Assembly (NCBI RefSeq): GCF_002918555.1
Contig: NZ_PQMB01000010.1
Location: forward strand, 53,098 to 117,097
Direction of reading: 5' to 3'
Source: Citrobacter amalonaticus
GTDB taxonomy: Bacteria > Pseudomonadota > Gammaproteobacteria > Enterobacterales > Enterobacteriaceae
Length of the DNA: 64,000 nt
Shown: in pieces, positions 1 through 9,648 of the stretch
Layout: each line of letters begins with the position of its first letter
Position numbering within the stretch: position 1 is the first letter of the stretch
Position numbers and translations under genes: made by a program
The notes under the pieces: generated by a model
Database searches by the model: none
What the model was told of the DNA's origin: nothing
What the model saw: only the letters and a program-made list of their open reading frames with translations

Positions 1-1098
1 AGTAACGCCCAGTCGCGTGTGCTGGAAGAGGCCTTATTGCAGGCCAGTATGCCGTACCGTATTTATGGCGGTATGCGCTTCTTCGAACGCCAGGAGATTA
101 AAGACGCGCTCTCTTATCTGCGTCTGATTGCCAACCGTAATGATGATGCGGCGTTTGAGCGTGTGGTGAATACTCCGACGCGTGGGATTGGCGATCGTAC
201 CCTGGACGTGGTGCGTCAGACCTCGCGCGATCGCCAGCTTACGCTGTGGCAGGCGTGTCGAGAACTGCTACAGGAGAAAGCGCTGGCCGGTCGTGCCGCC
301 AGCGCGTTGCAGCGCTTTATGGAGCTGATCGATGCGCTGGCACAGGAGACGGCTGATATGCCGCTGCACGTGCAGACCGACCGGGTGATTAAAGACTCCG
401 GCCTGCGGATGATGTACGAGCAGGAAAAAGGTGAGAAAGGCCAGACCCGTATTGAAAACTTAGAAGAACTGGTGACGGCAACGCGCCAGTTCAGCTACAA
501 CGAAGAAGATGAAGATTTGATGCCGCTACAGGCATTCCTCTCCCATGCGGCGCTGGAGGCTGGCGAAGGACAGGCGGATACCTGGCAGGATGCGGTGCAG
601 CTAATGACGCTACACTCGGCGAAAGGGCTGGAATTTCCGCAGGTGTTTATCGTCGGGATGGAAGAGGGGATGTTCCCCAGCCAGATGTCGCTGGATGAAG
701 GCGGACGCCTTGAAGAAGAGCGTCGTCTGGCTTACGTCGGCGTGACCCGTGCGATGCAGAAACTGACGCTAACCTATGCCGAAACGCGTCGTCTGTACGG
801 CAAAGAAGTGTATCACCGCCCGTCACGCTTTATCGGCGAGTTGCCGGAAGCGTGTGTGGAAGAGGTCCGTCTCCGGGCTACCGTCAGCCGCCCGGTGAGT
901 CATCAGCGGATGGGGACGCCGGTCGCGGAAAACGACACCGGTTATAAACTCGGTCAGCGCGTGCGTCATGCGAAGTTTGGTGAAGGCACCATCGTCAATC
1001 TGGAAGGCAGCGGTGAACATAGCCGGTTACAGGTGGCGTTCCAGGGGCAGGGAATCAAGTGGTTAGTTGCGGCGTATGCTAGGCTGGAAGCGGTCTGA
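1..1098 (+). CDS. uvrD: DNA helicase II (UvrD), C-terminal half, cut by the window edge
   Basis: ATP-dependent 3'-5' superfamily 1 helicase of nucleotide excision repair and methyl-directed mismatch repair. The frame is open from base 1 and encodes the last 365 residues of a protein that is about 720 residues in the family. Visible are the 2B/2A region, motif V (TLHSAKGLEFPQVF), motif VI (EEERRLAYVGVTRA) and the C-terminal Tudor-like tail (GQRVRHAKFGEGTIV) that contacts RNA polymerase. Walker A and the start codon lie upstream of the window. corA follows in the same direction after a REP element and a long leader, as in E. coli. Identity is near certain; nothing looks damaged. Confidence 0.97.
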   Translation, partial: SNAQSRVLEEALLQASMPYRIYGGMRFFERQEIKDALSYLRLIANRNDDAAFERVVNTPTRGIGDRTLDVVRQTSRDRQLTLWQACRELLQEKALAGRAASALQRFMELIDALAQETADMPLHVQTDRVIKDSGLRMMYEQEKGEKGQTRIENLEELVTATRQFSYNEEDEDLMPLQAFLSHAALEAGEGQADTWQDAVQLMTLHSAKGLEFPQVFIVGMEEGMFPSQMSLDEGGRLEEERRLAYVGVTRAMQKLTLTYAETRRLYGKEVYHRPSRFIGELPEACVEEVRLRATVSRPVSHQRMGTPVAENDTGYKLGQRVRHAKFGEGTIVNLEGSGEHSRLQVAFQGQGIKWLVAAYARLEAV

Positions 1099-1110
1099 CC
1101 GCCTTTACCA

Positions 1111-1142
1111 TTGCCGGATAAGGCGCAGCCGCCATCCGGCAA
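1111..1142. repeat. REP palindrome after uvrD
   Basis: An imperfect palindrome with TTGCCGGAT on the left and ATCCGGCAA on the right, the signature of enterobacterial REP/BIME units. It lies 13 bases after the uvrD stop and may stabilise the 3' end of the mRNA. The rest of the 1,099-1,512 gap holds the corA leader. Confidence 0.8.
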
Positions 1143-1301
1143 ACTGCCGCTTAATATTCTGAAATCATAGATAAATAATCCTCCTCTGCTAACCTTTCTG
1201 CATAAGGGGAAATTATTACTTTTTCGCGTTCCGTTGCGTGTTGACGGCAAATTTTTGCTGGCGTAACATGCGCGCACGATTACGCTAAGAGGACATTCGC
1301 C

Positions 1302-1358
1302 TTGGACACACCCAGTAGATACTGGCTCATTATCCTGTCATCCAGGATCAACTCCTAA
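1302..1358 (+). CDS. corL: corA leader peptide (CorL-like), TTG start
   Basis: An 18-codon reading frame, MDTPSRYWLIILSSRINS, begins with TTG at 1302 and ends with TAA at 1356-1358. It has a good ribosome binding site (AAGAGGA at 1287-1293). It sits about 150 bases upstream of corA, and its stop codon lies in the left arm of a perfect 11-bp hairpin. The Salmonella corA leader is known to contain a short translated frame, corL, whose translation controls Rho-dependent termination in the leader. Position and structure fit that, but I match the peptide by location rather than by a remembered sequence. It is too short for ordinary gene callers. Confidence 0.6.
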   Translation: MDTPSRYWLIILSSRINS

Positions 1359-1386
1359 GGCTATCCCTTTTTGCTGATAGCCTTAG
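1355..1386 (+). promoter_or_regulatory. corA leader hairpin
   Basis: CTAAGGCTATC (1355-1365) pairs perfectly with GATAGCCTTAG (1376-1386) around a 10-base loop. The left arm includes the corL stop codon, so a ribosome finishing the leader peptide would open the stem. There is no U-run after it. It fits a translation-coupled switch better than a plain terminator. Confidence 0.6.
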
Positions 1387-1512
1387 CGGTTGTCAGCGAC
1401 CTTCTCCACTTTTCCGTCGCGCTGAGTCAGGCTGTTTAATGGTCTGAAACCCATATTGTTTCTGTGTGCCCACCGAACTGTCCGATATTTTTAAGCATTG
1501 GGAGTCCCGGTC

Positions 1513-2463
1513 ATGCTGAGCGCATTTCAACTGGAAAATAACCGACTCACCCGGCTGGAAGTCGAAGAGTCACAAACCCTGATTGACGCTGTGTGGGTCG
1601 ACCTGGTCGAGCCGGACGATGACGAACGTCTGCGCGTACAATCTGAGCTGGGCCAGAGCCTGGCGACACGCCCTGAGCTGGAAGACATCGAAGCATCCGC
1701 GCGTTTCTTTGAAGACGAAGACGGTTTGCACATCCACTCCTTTTTCTTCTTCGAAGATGCGGAAGATCACGCCGGTAACTCCACCGTGGCATTTACCATT
1801 CGTGACGGTCGTCTGTTCACTCTGCGTGAACGTGAGCTTCCCGCCTTCCGTTTGTATCGTATGCGTGCCCGTAGCCAGGCAATGGTTGATGGTAACGCCT
1901 ATGAGCTGCTCCTGGACCTCTTTGAAACCAAGATCGAACAGCTGGCGGATGAAATAGAGAACATCTACAGCGATCTGGAAGAGTTGAGCCGGGTGATTAT
2001 GGAAGGGCATCAGGGCGATGAGTACGACGAAGCGCTTTCCACGCTGGCGGAACTGGAAGATATCGGCTGGAAGGTGCGCCTGTGTCTGATGGATACCCAG
2101 CGTGCGCTCAACTTCCTGGTGCGCAAAGCGCGCTTGCCGGGCGGACAGCTGGAGCAGGCGCGTGAGATCCTGCGCGATATCGAATCCCTGCTGCCGCACA
2201 ACGAATCCCTGTTCCAGAAGGTGAACTTCCTGATGCAGGCGGCCATGGGCTTCATCAATATCGAGCAGAACCGCATCATCAAGATCTTCTCGGTGGTATC
2301 CGTGGTGTTCCTGCCGCCGACGCTGGTGGCATCCAGCTATGGGATGAACTTTGAGTTTATGCCGGAGCTGAAGTGGAGCTTTGGCTATCCGGGGGCGATT
2401 ATCTTTATGATCATCGCGGGTCTGGCGCCATATCTTTACTTTAAACGTAAGAACTGGCTGTGA
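1513..2463 (+). CDS. corA: Magnesium/cobalt/nickel transporter CorA
   Basis: Main constitutive Mg2+ uptake channel of the inner membrane, a homopentamer. The 316-residue length equals the E. coli/Salmonella protein when the ATG at 1513 is used rather than the GTG at 1498. A large acidic cytoplasmic domain is followed by two C-terminal membrane helices. The YGMN selectivity motif lies at about residues 276-279, and the basic tail is KRKNWL. It is expressed from a long leader with a short peptide and hairpin, which suggests control by translation of the leader. No defects are visible. Confidence 0.97.
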   Translation: MLSAFQLENNRLTRLEVEESQTLIDAVWVDLVEPDDDERLRVQSELGQSLATRPELEDIEASARFFEDEDGLHIHSFFFFEDAEDHAGNSTVAFTIRDGRLFTLRERELPAFRLYRMRARSQAMVDGNAYELLLDLFETKIEQLADEIENIYSDLEELSRVIMEGHQGDEYDEALSTLAELEDIGWKVRLCLMDTQRALNFLVRKARLPGGQLEQAREILRDIESLLPHNESLFQKVNFLMQAAMGFINIEQNRIIKIFSVVSVVFLPPTLVASSYGMNFEFMPELKWSFGYPGAIIFMIIAGLAPYLYFKRKNWL

Positions 2464-2510
2464 TATTCCGCCCGGTGGTGCGACGCATACCGGGCCTGTC
2501 GATCCCCCAG

Positions 2511-2540
2511 GCCGGATAAGGCGCAGCCGTTATCCGGCAA
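2511..2540. repeat. REP palindrome between corA and rarD
   Basis: GCCGGAT and ATCCGGC face each other around GCGCAGCCG, typical of a REP unit, between two convergent genes. A second weaker palindrome (CCCGG...CCGGG, about 2471-2494) precedes it, so this is probably a small BIME. Confidence 0.75.
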
Positions 2541-2547
2541 AGAGGCA

Positions 2548-3444
2548 TTACATTTTCATGCGGGTTCTTCGCTGGGTATAGATAGCATCCGCAACAAATA
2601 TTGCCAGCGCCACCCAGATAAAGGCGAAAGTCACCATCTTATCTGCGCCCGGCACTTCACCATAGAACGTCACCGCCAACAGAAACATCAGCGTCGGGCC
2701 GATATACTGAAAGAAACCCAGTGTGGAAAGACGCAGCCGCGTTGCCGCACCGGTAAAGCACAGTAATGGAATGGTGGTCACCACCCCGGCGGCAATCAGC
2801 AGCAGGTTGAGAGACGTTGCGTTCTCTCCCATGTGGCTGGTTGGGCTGTCGGCAATGCCAAACAGGTAAATAGCGGCAACGGGCAGGAGCCACAGGGTTT
2901 CAACCAGCATGCCGGTCTGCGCTTCAACGGCAATCTTCTTACGCACCAGTCCATAAAACGCGAAGCTGAACGCCAGCCCCAGCGCGATGACGGGCAGCGA
3001 GCCGAATGTCCAGAGCTGAACGAGTACACCGCAAACCGCGAGAATCACCGCCAGCCACTGCATCCGACGAAAACGTTCGCCGAGGAACATCATACCCAGC
3101 AAAATATTCACCAGCGGGTTGATAAAGTAGCCCAGGCTGGCCTCCAGCATGTGATGGTTGTTTACCGCCCAGATAAATAACAGCCAGTTACCGCCAACCA
3201 GCACTGCGGACAGCGCCAGCAGGAAGATCTTCTTTGGCGTTTGCAGCAGTTTTTTTACGTTTGACCACTGACGGCTAATACTGATTAACACCACCATAAA
3301 GAAGAAGGACCAGATCACGCGATGCGTCAGGATCTCGTCAGCGGGAACATAGTAAATCAGCTTGAAGTACGCCGGTGCGATACCCCAAATAAAATAGGCG
3401 GCAAGAGCGAGTAATACGCCCTGCCGCGTTTGCTTTGCATCCAT
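2548..3444 (-). CDS. rarD: EamA-family permease RarD
   Basis: Inner-membrane protein of the drug/metabolite transporter superfamily, 298 residues, with two EamA halves and about ten hydrophobic segments. In E. coli the gene is named for a chloramphenicol-sensitivity phenotype; its natural substrate is not known. The N-terminus (MDAKQTRQGVLLALAAYFIW) and length agree with E. coli RarD. It is convergent with corA across a REP. yigI lies 43 bases upstream in the same direction. Confidence 0.93.
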   Translation of the reverse strand: MDAKQTRQGVLLALAAYFIWGIAPAYFKLIYYVPADEILTHRVIWSFFFMVVLISISRQWSNVKKLLQTPKKIFLLALSAVLVGGNWLLFIWAVNNHHMLEASLGYFINPLVNILLGMMFLGERFRRMQWLAVILAVCGVLVQLWTFGSLPVIALGLAFSFAFYGLVRKKIAVEAQTGMLVETLWLLPVAAIYLFGIADSPTSHMGENATSLNLLLIAAGVVTTIPLLCFTGAATRLRLSTLGFFQYIGPTLMFLLAVTFYGEVPGADKMVTFAFIWVALAIFVADAIYTQRRTRMKM

Positions 3445-3487
3445 CGGGAAAACTCATGTCAGAAGTGTAACAACAGTCTACCTGTTT

Positions 3488-3955
3488 TCACCCCACCATA
3501 TAAGTCGCGGTTGCACTGGCAATATACAATTGTTCTTCGTTGTGCAGCTCCACGCGCGCCACGGCAACTTTATTCCCGGCACGCAGCAGACTGCTGGTAG
3601 CCGTAAAGCGATTTCCTCTGCCGGGACGCAGGTAGTCAACGCGCAGATCGATCGTTCCCATTCGCGACATACGCTGGCGTAACTCATCTTCGCTGATCGT
3701 TTCGTGGCGGGTTAGGGTACTGCCAACGCAGACCAGCCCGGCGGCCACGTCCAGCGCGGAGGCGATGACCCCGCCATGCAGAATGCTTTGCGCCCAGTTG
3801 CCTACCATCATTGGTTGGTTGTTAAAGGCCAGTTGGGCAAATTCCTTTTCATAGCGTTCCAGCTCCAGCCCCAGTGCCCGGTTGAATGGCATATGATACA
3901 CAAACATCTCACCCACTAATTTCAGGGCTTGTTCAGCAGTTAATACAGCAGACAT
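3488..3955 (-). CDS. yigI: Hotdog-fold thioesterase YigI
   Basis: A 155-residue PaaI-type hotdog-fold protein. I chose the ATG at 3955 ([13 protein letters not shown]) because it gives the E. coli length; an in-frame start nine codons upstream is possible. The active-site stretch [16 protein letters not shown] is present. Proteins of this family hydrolyse acyl-CoA thioesters; I recall YigI being linked to medium- and long-chain acyl-CoAs, but the sequence alone gives only the fold. It forms a leftward pair with rarD. Confidence 0.88.
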   Translation of the reverse strand: MSAVLTAEQALKLVGEMFVYHMPFNRALGLELERYEKEFAQLAFNNQPMMVGNWAQSILHGGVIASALDVAAGLVCVGSTLTRHETISEDELRQRMSRMGTIDLRVDYLRPGRGNRFTATSSLLRAGNKVAVARVELHNEEQLYIASATATYMVG

Positions 3956-3974
3956 ACGATCCTGACACTCCATA

Positions 3975-4107
3975 CCCGTCATGCTTCAGGTTGCAGGTGT
4001 TTTGTTACCCGGCCCATCCCAGCGCCTCGCCCCTTCGGTTCCGGCGCAAGCGCTGTTCAGGACGACTACGTGTTTTGTCCTGCAACTCGAATTATTTAGG
4101 ATATATG
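3975..4107. repeat. Dispersed repeat with ERIC-like ends, copy 1
   Basis: A roughly 130-bp unit between yigI and pldA has inverted ends: TTCAGGTTGCAGG on the left and CCTGCAACTCGAA on the right, followed by TTATTTAGGATATA. A related unit lies at about 53,426-53,562. The outer ends resemble those around ERIC elements, but the core (TTGTTACCCG... GACGACTACG) is not the ERIC core. The two copies fill intergenic gaps between divergent genes. Confidence 0.6.
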
Positions 4108-4251
4108 GTTAATGAAATGTTTATTTTATGCTTCTTGTTTGTTGTTTTCTACTTTAAGACGGGATAACTAACGAGGTTGTATGTAAGTATGTAGAATAGT
4201 TGCCAGTCAATTATACAATTCAAAAATAGATAGTTAAGGAGAACACTACCA

Positions 4252-5121
4252 ATGCGGTCGATTCTGGGTTGGCTGTTACCTGCTGCAATGCTTCCCGTGG
4301 TTGCGTATGCGCAAGAGGCCACCATCAAAGAGGTTCATGATGTGCCTGCGGTGCAGGGCAGTATTATCGCTAATATGCTGCAGGAGCATGATAATCCTTT
4401 CACTTTGTATCCTTACGACACCAACTACCTCATCTACACCAATACCAGCGACATGAATAAAGAGGCTATCAGTAGCTATAGCTGGTCTGACAATGCGCGT
4501 AAAGATGAGGTGAAATTTCAACTCAGCCTGGCGTTTCCGCTCTGGCGCGGGATTTTAGGGGCGAACTCGGTACTGGGTGCTTCTTATACTCAGAAATCCT
4601 GGTGGCAGCTCTCCAACAGTGAAGAGTCTTCACCGTTTCGCGAGACTAACTATGAGCCGCAGTTATTCCTGGGTTTTGCCACGGATTATCGCTTTGCCGG
4701 GTGGACGCTGCGTGATGTCGAAATGGGCTATAACCATGACTCGAATGGCCGTTCCGATCCAACATCGCGTAGCTGGAACCGTCTGTATACCCGCCTGATG
4801 GCGGAAAACGGAAACTGGCTGGTGGAGGTGAAACCCTGGTACGTCATCGGCAGCACCGACGATAACCCGGATATCACCAAATATATGGGCTATTACCAGC
4901 TTAAAATCGGTTATCACCTGGGGGATGCGGTGTTAAGCGCGAAAGGGCAGTATAACTGGAACACCGGTTACGGTGGCGCGGAGCTGGGGTTAAGCTATCC
5001 GATGACGAAGCACGTTCGACTCTATACTCAGGTGTACAGCGGTTATGGTGAATCGTTAATCGACTATAACTTTAATCAGACGCGTGTCGGCGTGGGCGTT
5101 ATGCTGAATGACATCTTCTGA
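4252..5121 (+). CDS. pldA: Outer-membrane phospholipase A1 (PldA)
   Basis: Ca2+-dependent outer-membrane phospholipase that removes phospholipid misplaced in the outer leaflet. The 289-residue precursor has a 20-residue signal peptide ending in AYA, then a 12-stranded beta barrel. The catalytic residues His162 and Ser164 are in GYNHDSNGRSD, and Asn176 is in SRSWNRLY. The last residue is Phe, as expected for a barrel recognised by the Bam machinery. A ribosome site (AAGGAGA) precedes the ATG. A terminator separates it from recQ. Identity is certain from the motif and order. Confidence 0.97.
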   Translation: MRSILGWLLPAAMLPVVAYAQEATIKEVHDVPAVQGSIIANMLQEHDNPFTLYPYDTNYLIYTNTSDMNKEAISSYSWSDNARKDEVKFQLSLAFPLWRGILGANSVLGASYTQKSWWQLSNSEESSPFRETNYEPQLFLGFATDYRFAGWTLRDVEMGYNHDSNGRSDPTSRSWNRLYTRLMAENGNWLVEVKPWYVIGSTDDNPDITKYMGYYQLKIGYHLGDAVLSAKGQYNWNTGYGGAELGLSYPMTKHVRLYTQVYSGYGESLIDYNFNQTRVGVGVMLNDIF

Positions 5122-5162
5122 TTGGACAATGATTGTGTTTTAAACATTGCAGTTTCTCTCTC

Positions 5163-5187
5163 AGGCGCTGAAAATAGCGCCTGTTTT
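5163..5187 (+). terminator. Terminator between pldA and recQ
   Basis: AGGCGCT (5163-5169) and AGCGCCT (5176-5182) form a 7-bp stem with a GAAAAT loop, followed by GTTTTGATTT. It is a plausible Rho-independent terminator for pldA. Confidence 0.75.
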
Positions 5188-5210
5188 GATTTACAGCTAA
5201 CGGGGTTAAT

Positions 5211-7040
5211 GTGGCGCAGGCGGAAGTGTTGAATCTGGAATCAGGGGCCAAACAGGTTTTGCAGGAAACCTTTGGCTACCAACAGTTTCGCCCGGGTCAG
5301 GAAGAGATCATTGATACCGTGCTTTCAGGGCGCGACTGCCTGGTGGTGATGCCAACCGGTGGTGGGAAATCCCTGTGCTATCAGATTCCTGCGCTGCTGT
5401 TAAACGGGCTGACCGTTGTGGTCTCTCCGCTAATCTCCCTGATGAAAGATCAGGTTGACCAGCTGCTGGCGAACGGTGTGGCGGCGGCGTGTCTGAACTC
5501 GACGCAGAACCGTGAACAACAGCTTGAGGTGATGGCGGGGTGTCGCACCGGGCAAATTCGCCTGCTGTATATCGCGCCTGAGCGCCTGATGCTGGATAAC
5601 TTTCTTGAGCATCTGTCGCACTGGAACCCCGTATTATTAGCGGTTGATGAGGCGCACTGTATTTCGCAGTGGGGGCACGATTTCCGCCCGGAATACGCCG
5701 CACTCGGACAGCTTCGCCAGCGCTTCCCCGCCCTGCCGTTTATGGCGTTAACCGCCACCGCCGATGACACCACCCGGCAGGATATCGTCCGTCTGCTAGG
5801 CCTCAACGATCCTTTAATTCAGATCAGCAGTTTTGACCGCCCGAACATTCGTTACATGCTGATGGAGAAGTTCAAGCCGCTCGATCAGTTGATGCGCTAT
5901 GTACAAGAGCAGCGCGGTAAGTCAGGCATTATCTACTGCAACAGTCGGGCGAAGGTGGAAGACACAGCAGCGCGTCTGCAAAGCCGTGGTCTTAGCGCTG
6001 CGGCGTATCATGCCGGGCTGGAAAACGACGTCAGGGCCGATGTGCAGGAGAAATTCCAGCGTGACGATCTGCAAATCGTCGTGGCGACCGTGGCGTTTGG
6101 TATGGGGATCAACAAACCTAACGTGCGTTTCGTCGTGCATTTTGATATTCCCCGCAACATTGAATCCTACTACCAGGAAACCGGTCGTGCCGGGCGCGAC
6201 GGCCTGCCTGCGGAAGCCATGTTATTTTACGATCCGGCGGATATGGCGTGGCTGCGCCGCTGCCTGGAAGAGAAGCCCGCCGGGCAGTTGCAGGATATCG
6301 AACGGCACAAGCTGAACGCGATGGGCGCATTTGCCGAAGCGCAAACCTGTCGCCGCCTGGTCCTGCTCAACTATTTTGGCGAAGGGCGTCAGGAGCCGTG
6401 CGGCAACTGCGATATCTGCCTGGATCCGCCGAAGCAGTACGATGGTTTAAACGATGCGCAGATTGCGCTTTCCACGATAGGCCGGGTTAACCAGCGTTTC
6501 GGTATGGGGTACGTGGTGGAAGTGATTCGTGGTGCGAATAACCAGCGTATCCGTGAGTTGGGCCACGATAAACTCAAGGTTTATGGCATGGGGCGGGACA
6601 AAAGCCATGAACACTGGGTGAGCGTTATTCGCCAGCTCATTCACTTAGGCCTGGTGACTCAAAATATAGCCCAGCACTCAGCATTACAGATGACGGATGC
6701 AGCACGTCCCGTTCTGCGCGGCGAGGCTCCGCTCCAGCTGGCGGTACCGCGCATTATCGCGCTGAAGCCTCGTGTCATGCAGAAATCCTTTGGCGGCAAC
6801 TACGATCGCAAGCTGTTCGCCAAATTGCGCAAGCTGCGTAAAGCGATTGCCGATGAAGAGAATATCCCGCCGTATGTGGTTTTCAATGATGCCACTCTGA
6901 TTGAAATGGCCGAACAGATGCCGGTATCTGCGAGTGAAATGCTGAGCGTCAACGGCGTGGGGATGCGCAAACTTGAGCGTTTTGGCAAAGAGTTTATGGC
7001 GCTGATCCGCGCGCATGTCGATGGTGACGACGAAGAGTAG
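5211..7040 (+). CDS. recQ: ATP-dependent DNA helicase RecQ
   Basis: 3'-5' helicase of the RecF recombination pathway, also acting at stalled forks. It starts with GTG at 5211 and is 609 residues, the E. coli length. In order: Walker A TGGGKS (residues 49-54), DEAH box, aromatic-rich loop around ISQWGHDF, helicase C-domain with [10 protein letters not shown], the zinc-binding cysteines (one in AQTCRRL, three in CGNCDIC), the winged-helix RQC domain and the C-terminal HRDC domain. The RBS is weak, which fits low expression. rhtC follows after a 62-base gap. Confidence 0.97.
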   Translation: MAQAEVLNLESGAKQVLQETFGYQQFRPGQEEIIDTVLSGRDCLVVMPTGGGKSLCYQIPALLLNGLTVVVSPLISLMKDQVDQLLANGVAAACLNSTQNREQQLEVMAGCRTGQIRLLYIAPERLMLDNFLEHLSHWNPVLLAVDEAHCISQWGHDFRPEYAALGQLRQRFPALPFMALTATADDTTRQDIVRLLGLNDPLIQISSFDRPNIRYMLMEKFKPLDQLMRYVQEQRGKSGIIYCNSRAKVEDTAARLQSRGLSAAAYHAGLENDVRADVQEKFQRDDLQIVVATVAFGMGINKPNVRFVVHFDIPRNIESYYQETGRAGRDGLPAEAMLFYDPADMAWLRRCLEEKPAGQLQDIERHKLNAMGAFAEAQTCRRLVLLNYFGEGRQEPCGNCDICLDPPKQYDGLNDAQIALSTIGRVNQRFGMGYVVEVIRGANNQRIRELGHDKLKVYGMGRDKSHEHWVSVIRQLIHLGLVTQNIAQHSALQMTDAARPVLRGEAPLQLAVPRIIALKPRVMQKSFGGNYDRKLFAKLRKLRKAIADEENIPPYVVFNDATLIEMAEQMPVSASEMLSVNGVGMRKLERFGKEFMALIRAHVDGDDEE

Positions 7041-7102
7041 TCAGCCGGGCAAAAAAGTGCCAGGATGGTGATTCACTGAACTATCCCCCGCGAGCCAAAT
7101 AT

Positions 7103-7723
7103 ATGTTAATGCTATTTCTCACCGTGGCTATGGTGCATATCGTTGCGCTGATGAGTCCTGGCCCCGACTTTTTCTTTGTCTCTCAAACTGCTGTCAGCCG
7201 CTCGCGTAAAGAGGCGATGATGGGCGTGCTGGGTATCACCTGTGGTGTGATGGTCTGGGCTGGCGTGGCGCTGCTCGGTCTGCATCTGATCATCGAAAAA
7301 ATGGCCTGGCTGCATACCATTATCATGGTGGGCGGTGGCCTGTATCTGTGCTGGATGGGCTACCAGATGCTGCGCGGCGCGTTTAAGAAAACAGATGTTG
7401 CCAGCCCCGCGCCGCAGGTTGAACTGGCGCAAAGCGGTCGCAGTTTTTTAAAAGGTTTGCTGACGAATCTGGCAAATCCGAAAGCGATTATTTACTTCGG
7501 CTCGGTGTTCTCGCTGTTTGTCGGCGATAACGTCGGCACTGCCGCACGCTGGGGCATTTTTGTGCTGATCGTCGTCGAAACGCTGGCGTGGTTTACCGTG
7601 GTTGCCAGCCTGTTCGCACTGCCGAAAATGCGTCGCGGCTATCAGCGTCTGGCGAAATGGATAGACGGTTTTGCCGGCGCGCTGTTCGCCGGGTTCGGCA
7701 TTCATTTGATTATTTCGCGCTGA
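7103..7723 (+). CDS. rhtC: Threonine exporter RhtC
   Basis: LysE/RhtB-family inner-membrane exporter for threonine, 206 residues as in E. coli, with about six hydrophobic segments. The family signature MSPGPDFFFVSQTAVSRSRK is at residues 18-37, and the conserved LTNLANPKAIIYF lies mid-protein. It is followed by its homologue rhtB in convergent orientation, the usual enterobacterial arrangement. Confidence 0.95.
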   Translation: MLMLFLTVAMVHIVALMSPGPDFFFVSQTAVSRSRKEAMMGVLGITCGVMVWAGVALLGLHLIIEKMAWLHTIIMVGGGLYLCWMGYQMLRGAFKKTDVASPAPQVELAQSGRSFLKGLLTNLANPKAIIYFGSVFSLFVGDNVGTAARWGIFVLIVVETLAWFTVVASLFALPKMRRGYQRLAKWIDGFAGALFAGFGIHLIISR

Positions 7724-7730
7724 TTTACCC

Positions 7731-7767
7731 GTAAGCCGGATACGCGGTAGGCCTGTCCGGCACTTAC
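7731..7767. repeat. REP-like palindrome between rhtC and rhtB
   Basis: GTAAGCCGGA at the left and TCCGGCACTTAC at the right form an imperfect palindrome between two convergent genes. It may act as a bidirectional mRNA end. Confidence 0.6.
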
Positions 7768-7768
7768 A

Positions 7769-8389
7769 TCAGGCATGTCTGGCCGATGCCAGCATCGCGC
7801 CTACCAGCATAAACAGCGATCCAAACACTTTGTTCAGCGCTTTCATTTGCTTCGGCCCTTTGATCCACGCGGCTATTCGCTGCGCCAGGGTTGCGTAACC
7901 GATCATCACAATCACATCCACCACAATCGTGGTTATCCCAAGGATGATGTACTGCATCAGCTGGGGCTCTTTGGGCATGATGAACTGCGGAAACAGGGCA
8001 GCAAGAAAGACAATGCTCTTCGGGTTGGTCAGGTTCACAAATACCGCACGTTTAAACAGGCGTCCCCGCGACTGGGCATGAGCCAGGGTGTTGAGATCAA
8101 TTGCACCTGCGGCGCGCCACTGCTGGATACCCAACCAAATGAGGTAGGCGGCGCCCGCCCACTTCAGGACTTCAAAGGCGATAACTGAGCGTGAAAAGAG
8201 CGTTCCCAGACCTATGCCTACCAGCACGATATGAATGCCAAGCCCGGCCTGTAGCCCCGCGATGGATGCCGATGCGCCACGATAGCCGTGGTTAATGGAT
8301 GTCGTCATGGTGTTGATGGCGCCAGAGCCCGGAGAAAGGCTTAAAATTATGGATGTCAAAAGGTAGGCGAACCACCATTCAAAGGTCAT
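7769..8389 (-). CDS. rhtB: Homoserine/homoserine lactone exporter RhtB
   Basis: LysE/RhtB-family inner-membrane exporter of homoserine and its lactone, 206 residues. The family motif [20 protein letters not shown] is near the N-terminus, and [18 protein letters not shown] is central. It is convergent with its paralogue rhtC. The 228-base gap to pldB upstream carries divergent promoters and a short G/C-rich hairpin but no gene that I can see. Confidence 0.94.
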   Translation of the reverse strand: MTFEWWFAYLLTSIILSLSPGSGAINTMTTSINHGYRGASASIAGLQAGLGIHIVLVGIGLGTLFSRSVIAFEVLKWAGAAYLIWLGIQQWRAAGAIDLNTLAHAQSRGRLFKRAVFVNLTNPKSIVFLAALFPQFIMPKEPQLMQYIILGITTIVVDVIVMIGYATLAQRIAAWIKGPKQMKALNKVFGSLFMLVGAMLASARHA

Positions 8390-8617
8390 GAGAACTCCCG
8401 GGTTGTTTAAATTTGTAGCCTAACATATTCGTCTGGAACGAATTTGAACGCTGTTAACAGCGCCCGTAAGGGCAAGCCCCTGATGGGCCGGGTTATTGTC
8501 AGCACATCTGTAGCTTGAAGTATGACGGGTATATGCCACAATACGCTACTGTCACACTAATGTGTCAGGCACCATAAAAAAAACGATTTTTACCTGGTAA
8601 ACGAGGCTGGATACCCG

Positions 8618-9640
8618 ATGTTTCAGCAGCAAAAAGACTGGGAAACAAGAGAAAACGCGTTTGCAGCTTTTTCCATGGGGCCACTGACAGATTTCTGGCA
8701 TCAGCGGGAAGAAGCGGAGTTTACGGGAGTGGACAATGTCCCGGTTCGCTTTGTCCGCTTTCGTGCAGCAGAAAACGATCGTGTGATTGTCGTCTGCCCT
8801 GGGCGTATCGAAAGCTACGTAAAGTATGCGGAACTGGCGTATGACCTGTTTCATATGGGCTTTGATGTCCTTATCATCGACCATCGTGGACAGGGGCGTT
8901 CCGGACGTATGTTGCCGGATCCGCACCGGGGGCATGTCGATAATTTTAATGACTATGTCGACGATCTGACCGCTTTCTGGGAACAGGAAGTGCAGCCGGG
9001 TCCGTGGCGCAAGCGTTATATCCTGGCGCACTCAATGGGTGGTGCAATTGCCACTCTGTTCCTGCAGCGTCACCCGAATCAGTGTGATGCCATTGCGCTT
9101 TGTGCGCCGATGTTTGGTATCGTAATGCGCCTTCCTTCGTTCATGGTTCGTCATATTCTCGACTGGGCGGAAGGGTATCAGAGTATCCGTGAAGGTTACG
9201 CGATGGGGACCGGACGCTGGCGGGCATTGCCGTTTGGCATGAACGCGTTAACCCACAGTCGACCGCGCTATCGGCGCAATTTACGTTTTTACGCGGATGA
9301 GCCGACGCTTCGTGTCGGAGGTCCGACGTACCATTGGGTACGAGAAGGGATCCTGGCAGGTGAGCAGGTGCTTGCGGGGGCGGGCGATGACGCCACGCCA
9401 ACCCTGTTAATTCAGGCTGAAGAAGAGCGCGTGGTGGATAACCGTGCGCATGACCGTTTTTGTGAAATCCGCGCCGCAGCGGGTCACCCTGTTGAAGGGG
9501 GGCAACCGCTGGTCATAAAAGGCGCGTACCATGAGATCCTTTTTGAAAAGGACGCTATGCGCTCAGTCGCGCTTAACGCCATTGTCGATTTTTTCGACAG
9601 GCATAACTCACCAGCGGAAACCGCTTTGCTTAGAGGTTAA
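8618..9640 (+). CDS. pldB: Lysophospholipase L2 (PldB)
   Basis: Alpha/beta hydrolase that cleaves lysophospholipids and can transfer acyl groups to phosphatidylglycerol, associated with the inner membrane. It has 340 residues. The nucleophile elbow is AHSMGGA, the oxyanion region is IDHRGQGRSGR, and the late His is in KGAYHEILFEKDA. The C-terminal dozen residues differ from the E. coli version I remember. yigL follows after 8 bases, so the two are probably one transcript. Confidence 0.95.
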   Translation: MFQQQKDWETRENAFAAFSMGPLTDFWHQREEAEFTGVDNVPVRFVRFRAAENDRVIVVCPGRIESYVKYAELAYDLFHMGFDVLIIDHRGQGRSGRMLPDPHRGHVDNFNDYVDDLTAFWEQEVQPGPWRKRYILAHSMGGAIATLFLQRHPNQCDAIALCAPMFGIVMRLPSFMVRHILDWAEGYQSIREGYAMGTGRWRALPFGMNALTHSRPRYRRNLRFYADEPTLRVGGPTYHWVREGILAGEQVLAGAGDDATPTLLIQAEEERVVDNRAHDRFCEIRAAAGHPVEGGQPLVIKGAYHEILFEKDAMRSVALNAIVDFFDRHNSPAETALLRG

Positions 9641-9648
9641 ATTTTCCT

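Noticed and set aside
1570..2199. 209-codon minus-strand frame opposite corA
   Set aside because: Shadow of corA; no ribosome site and no recognisable protein.
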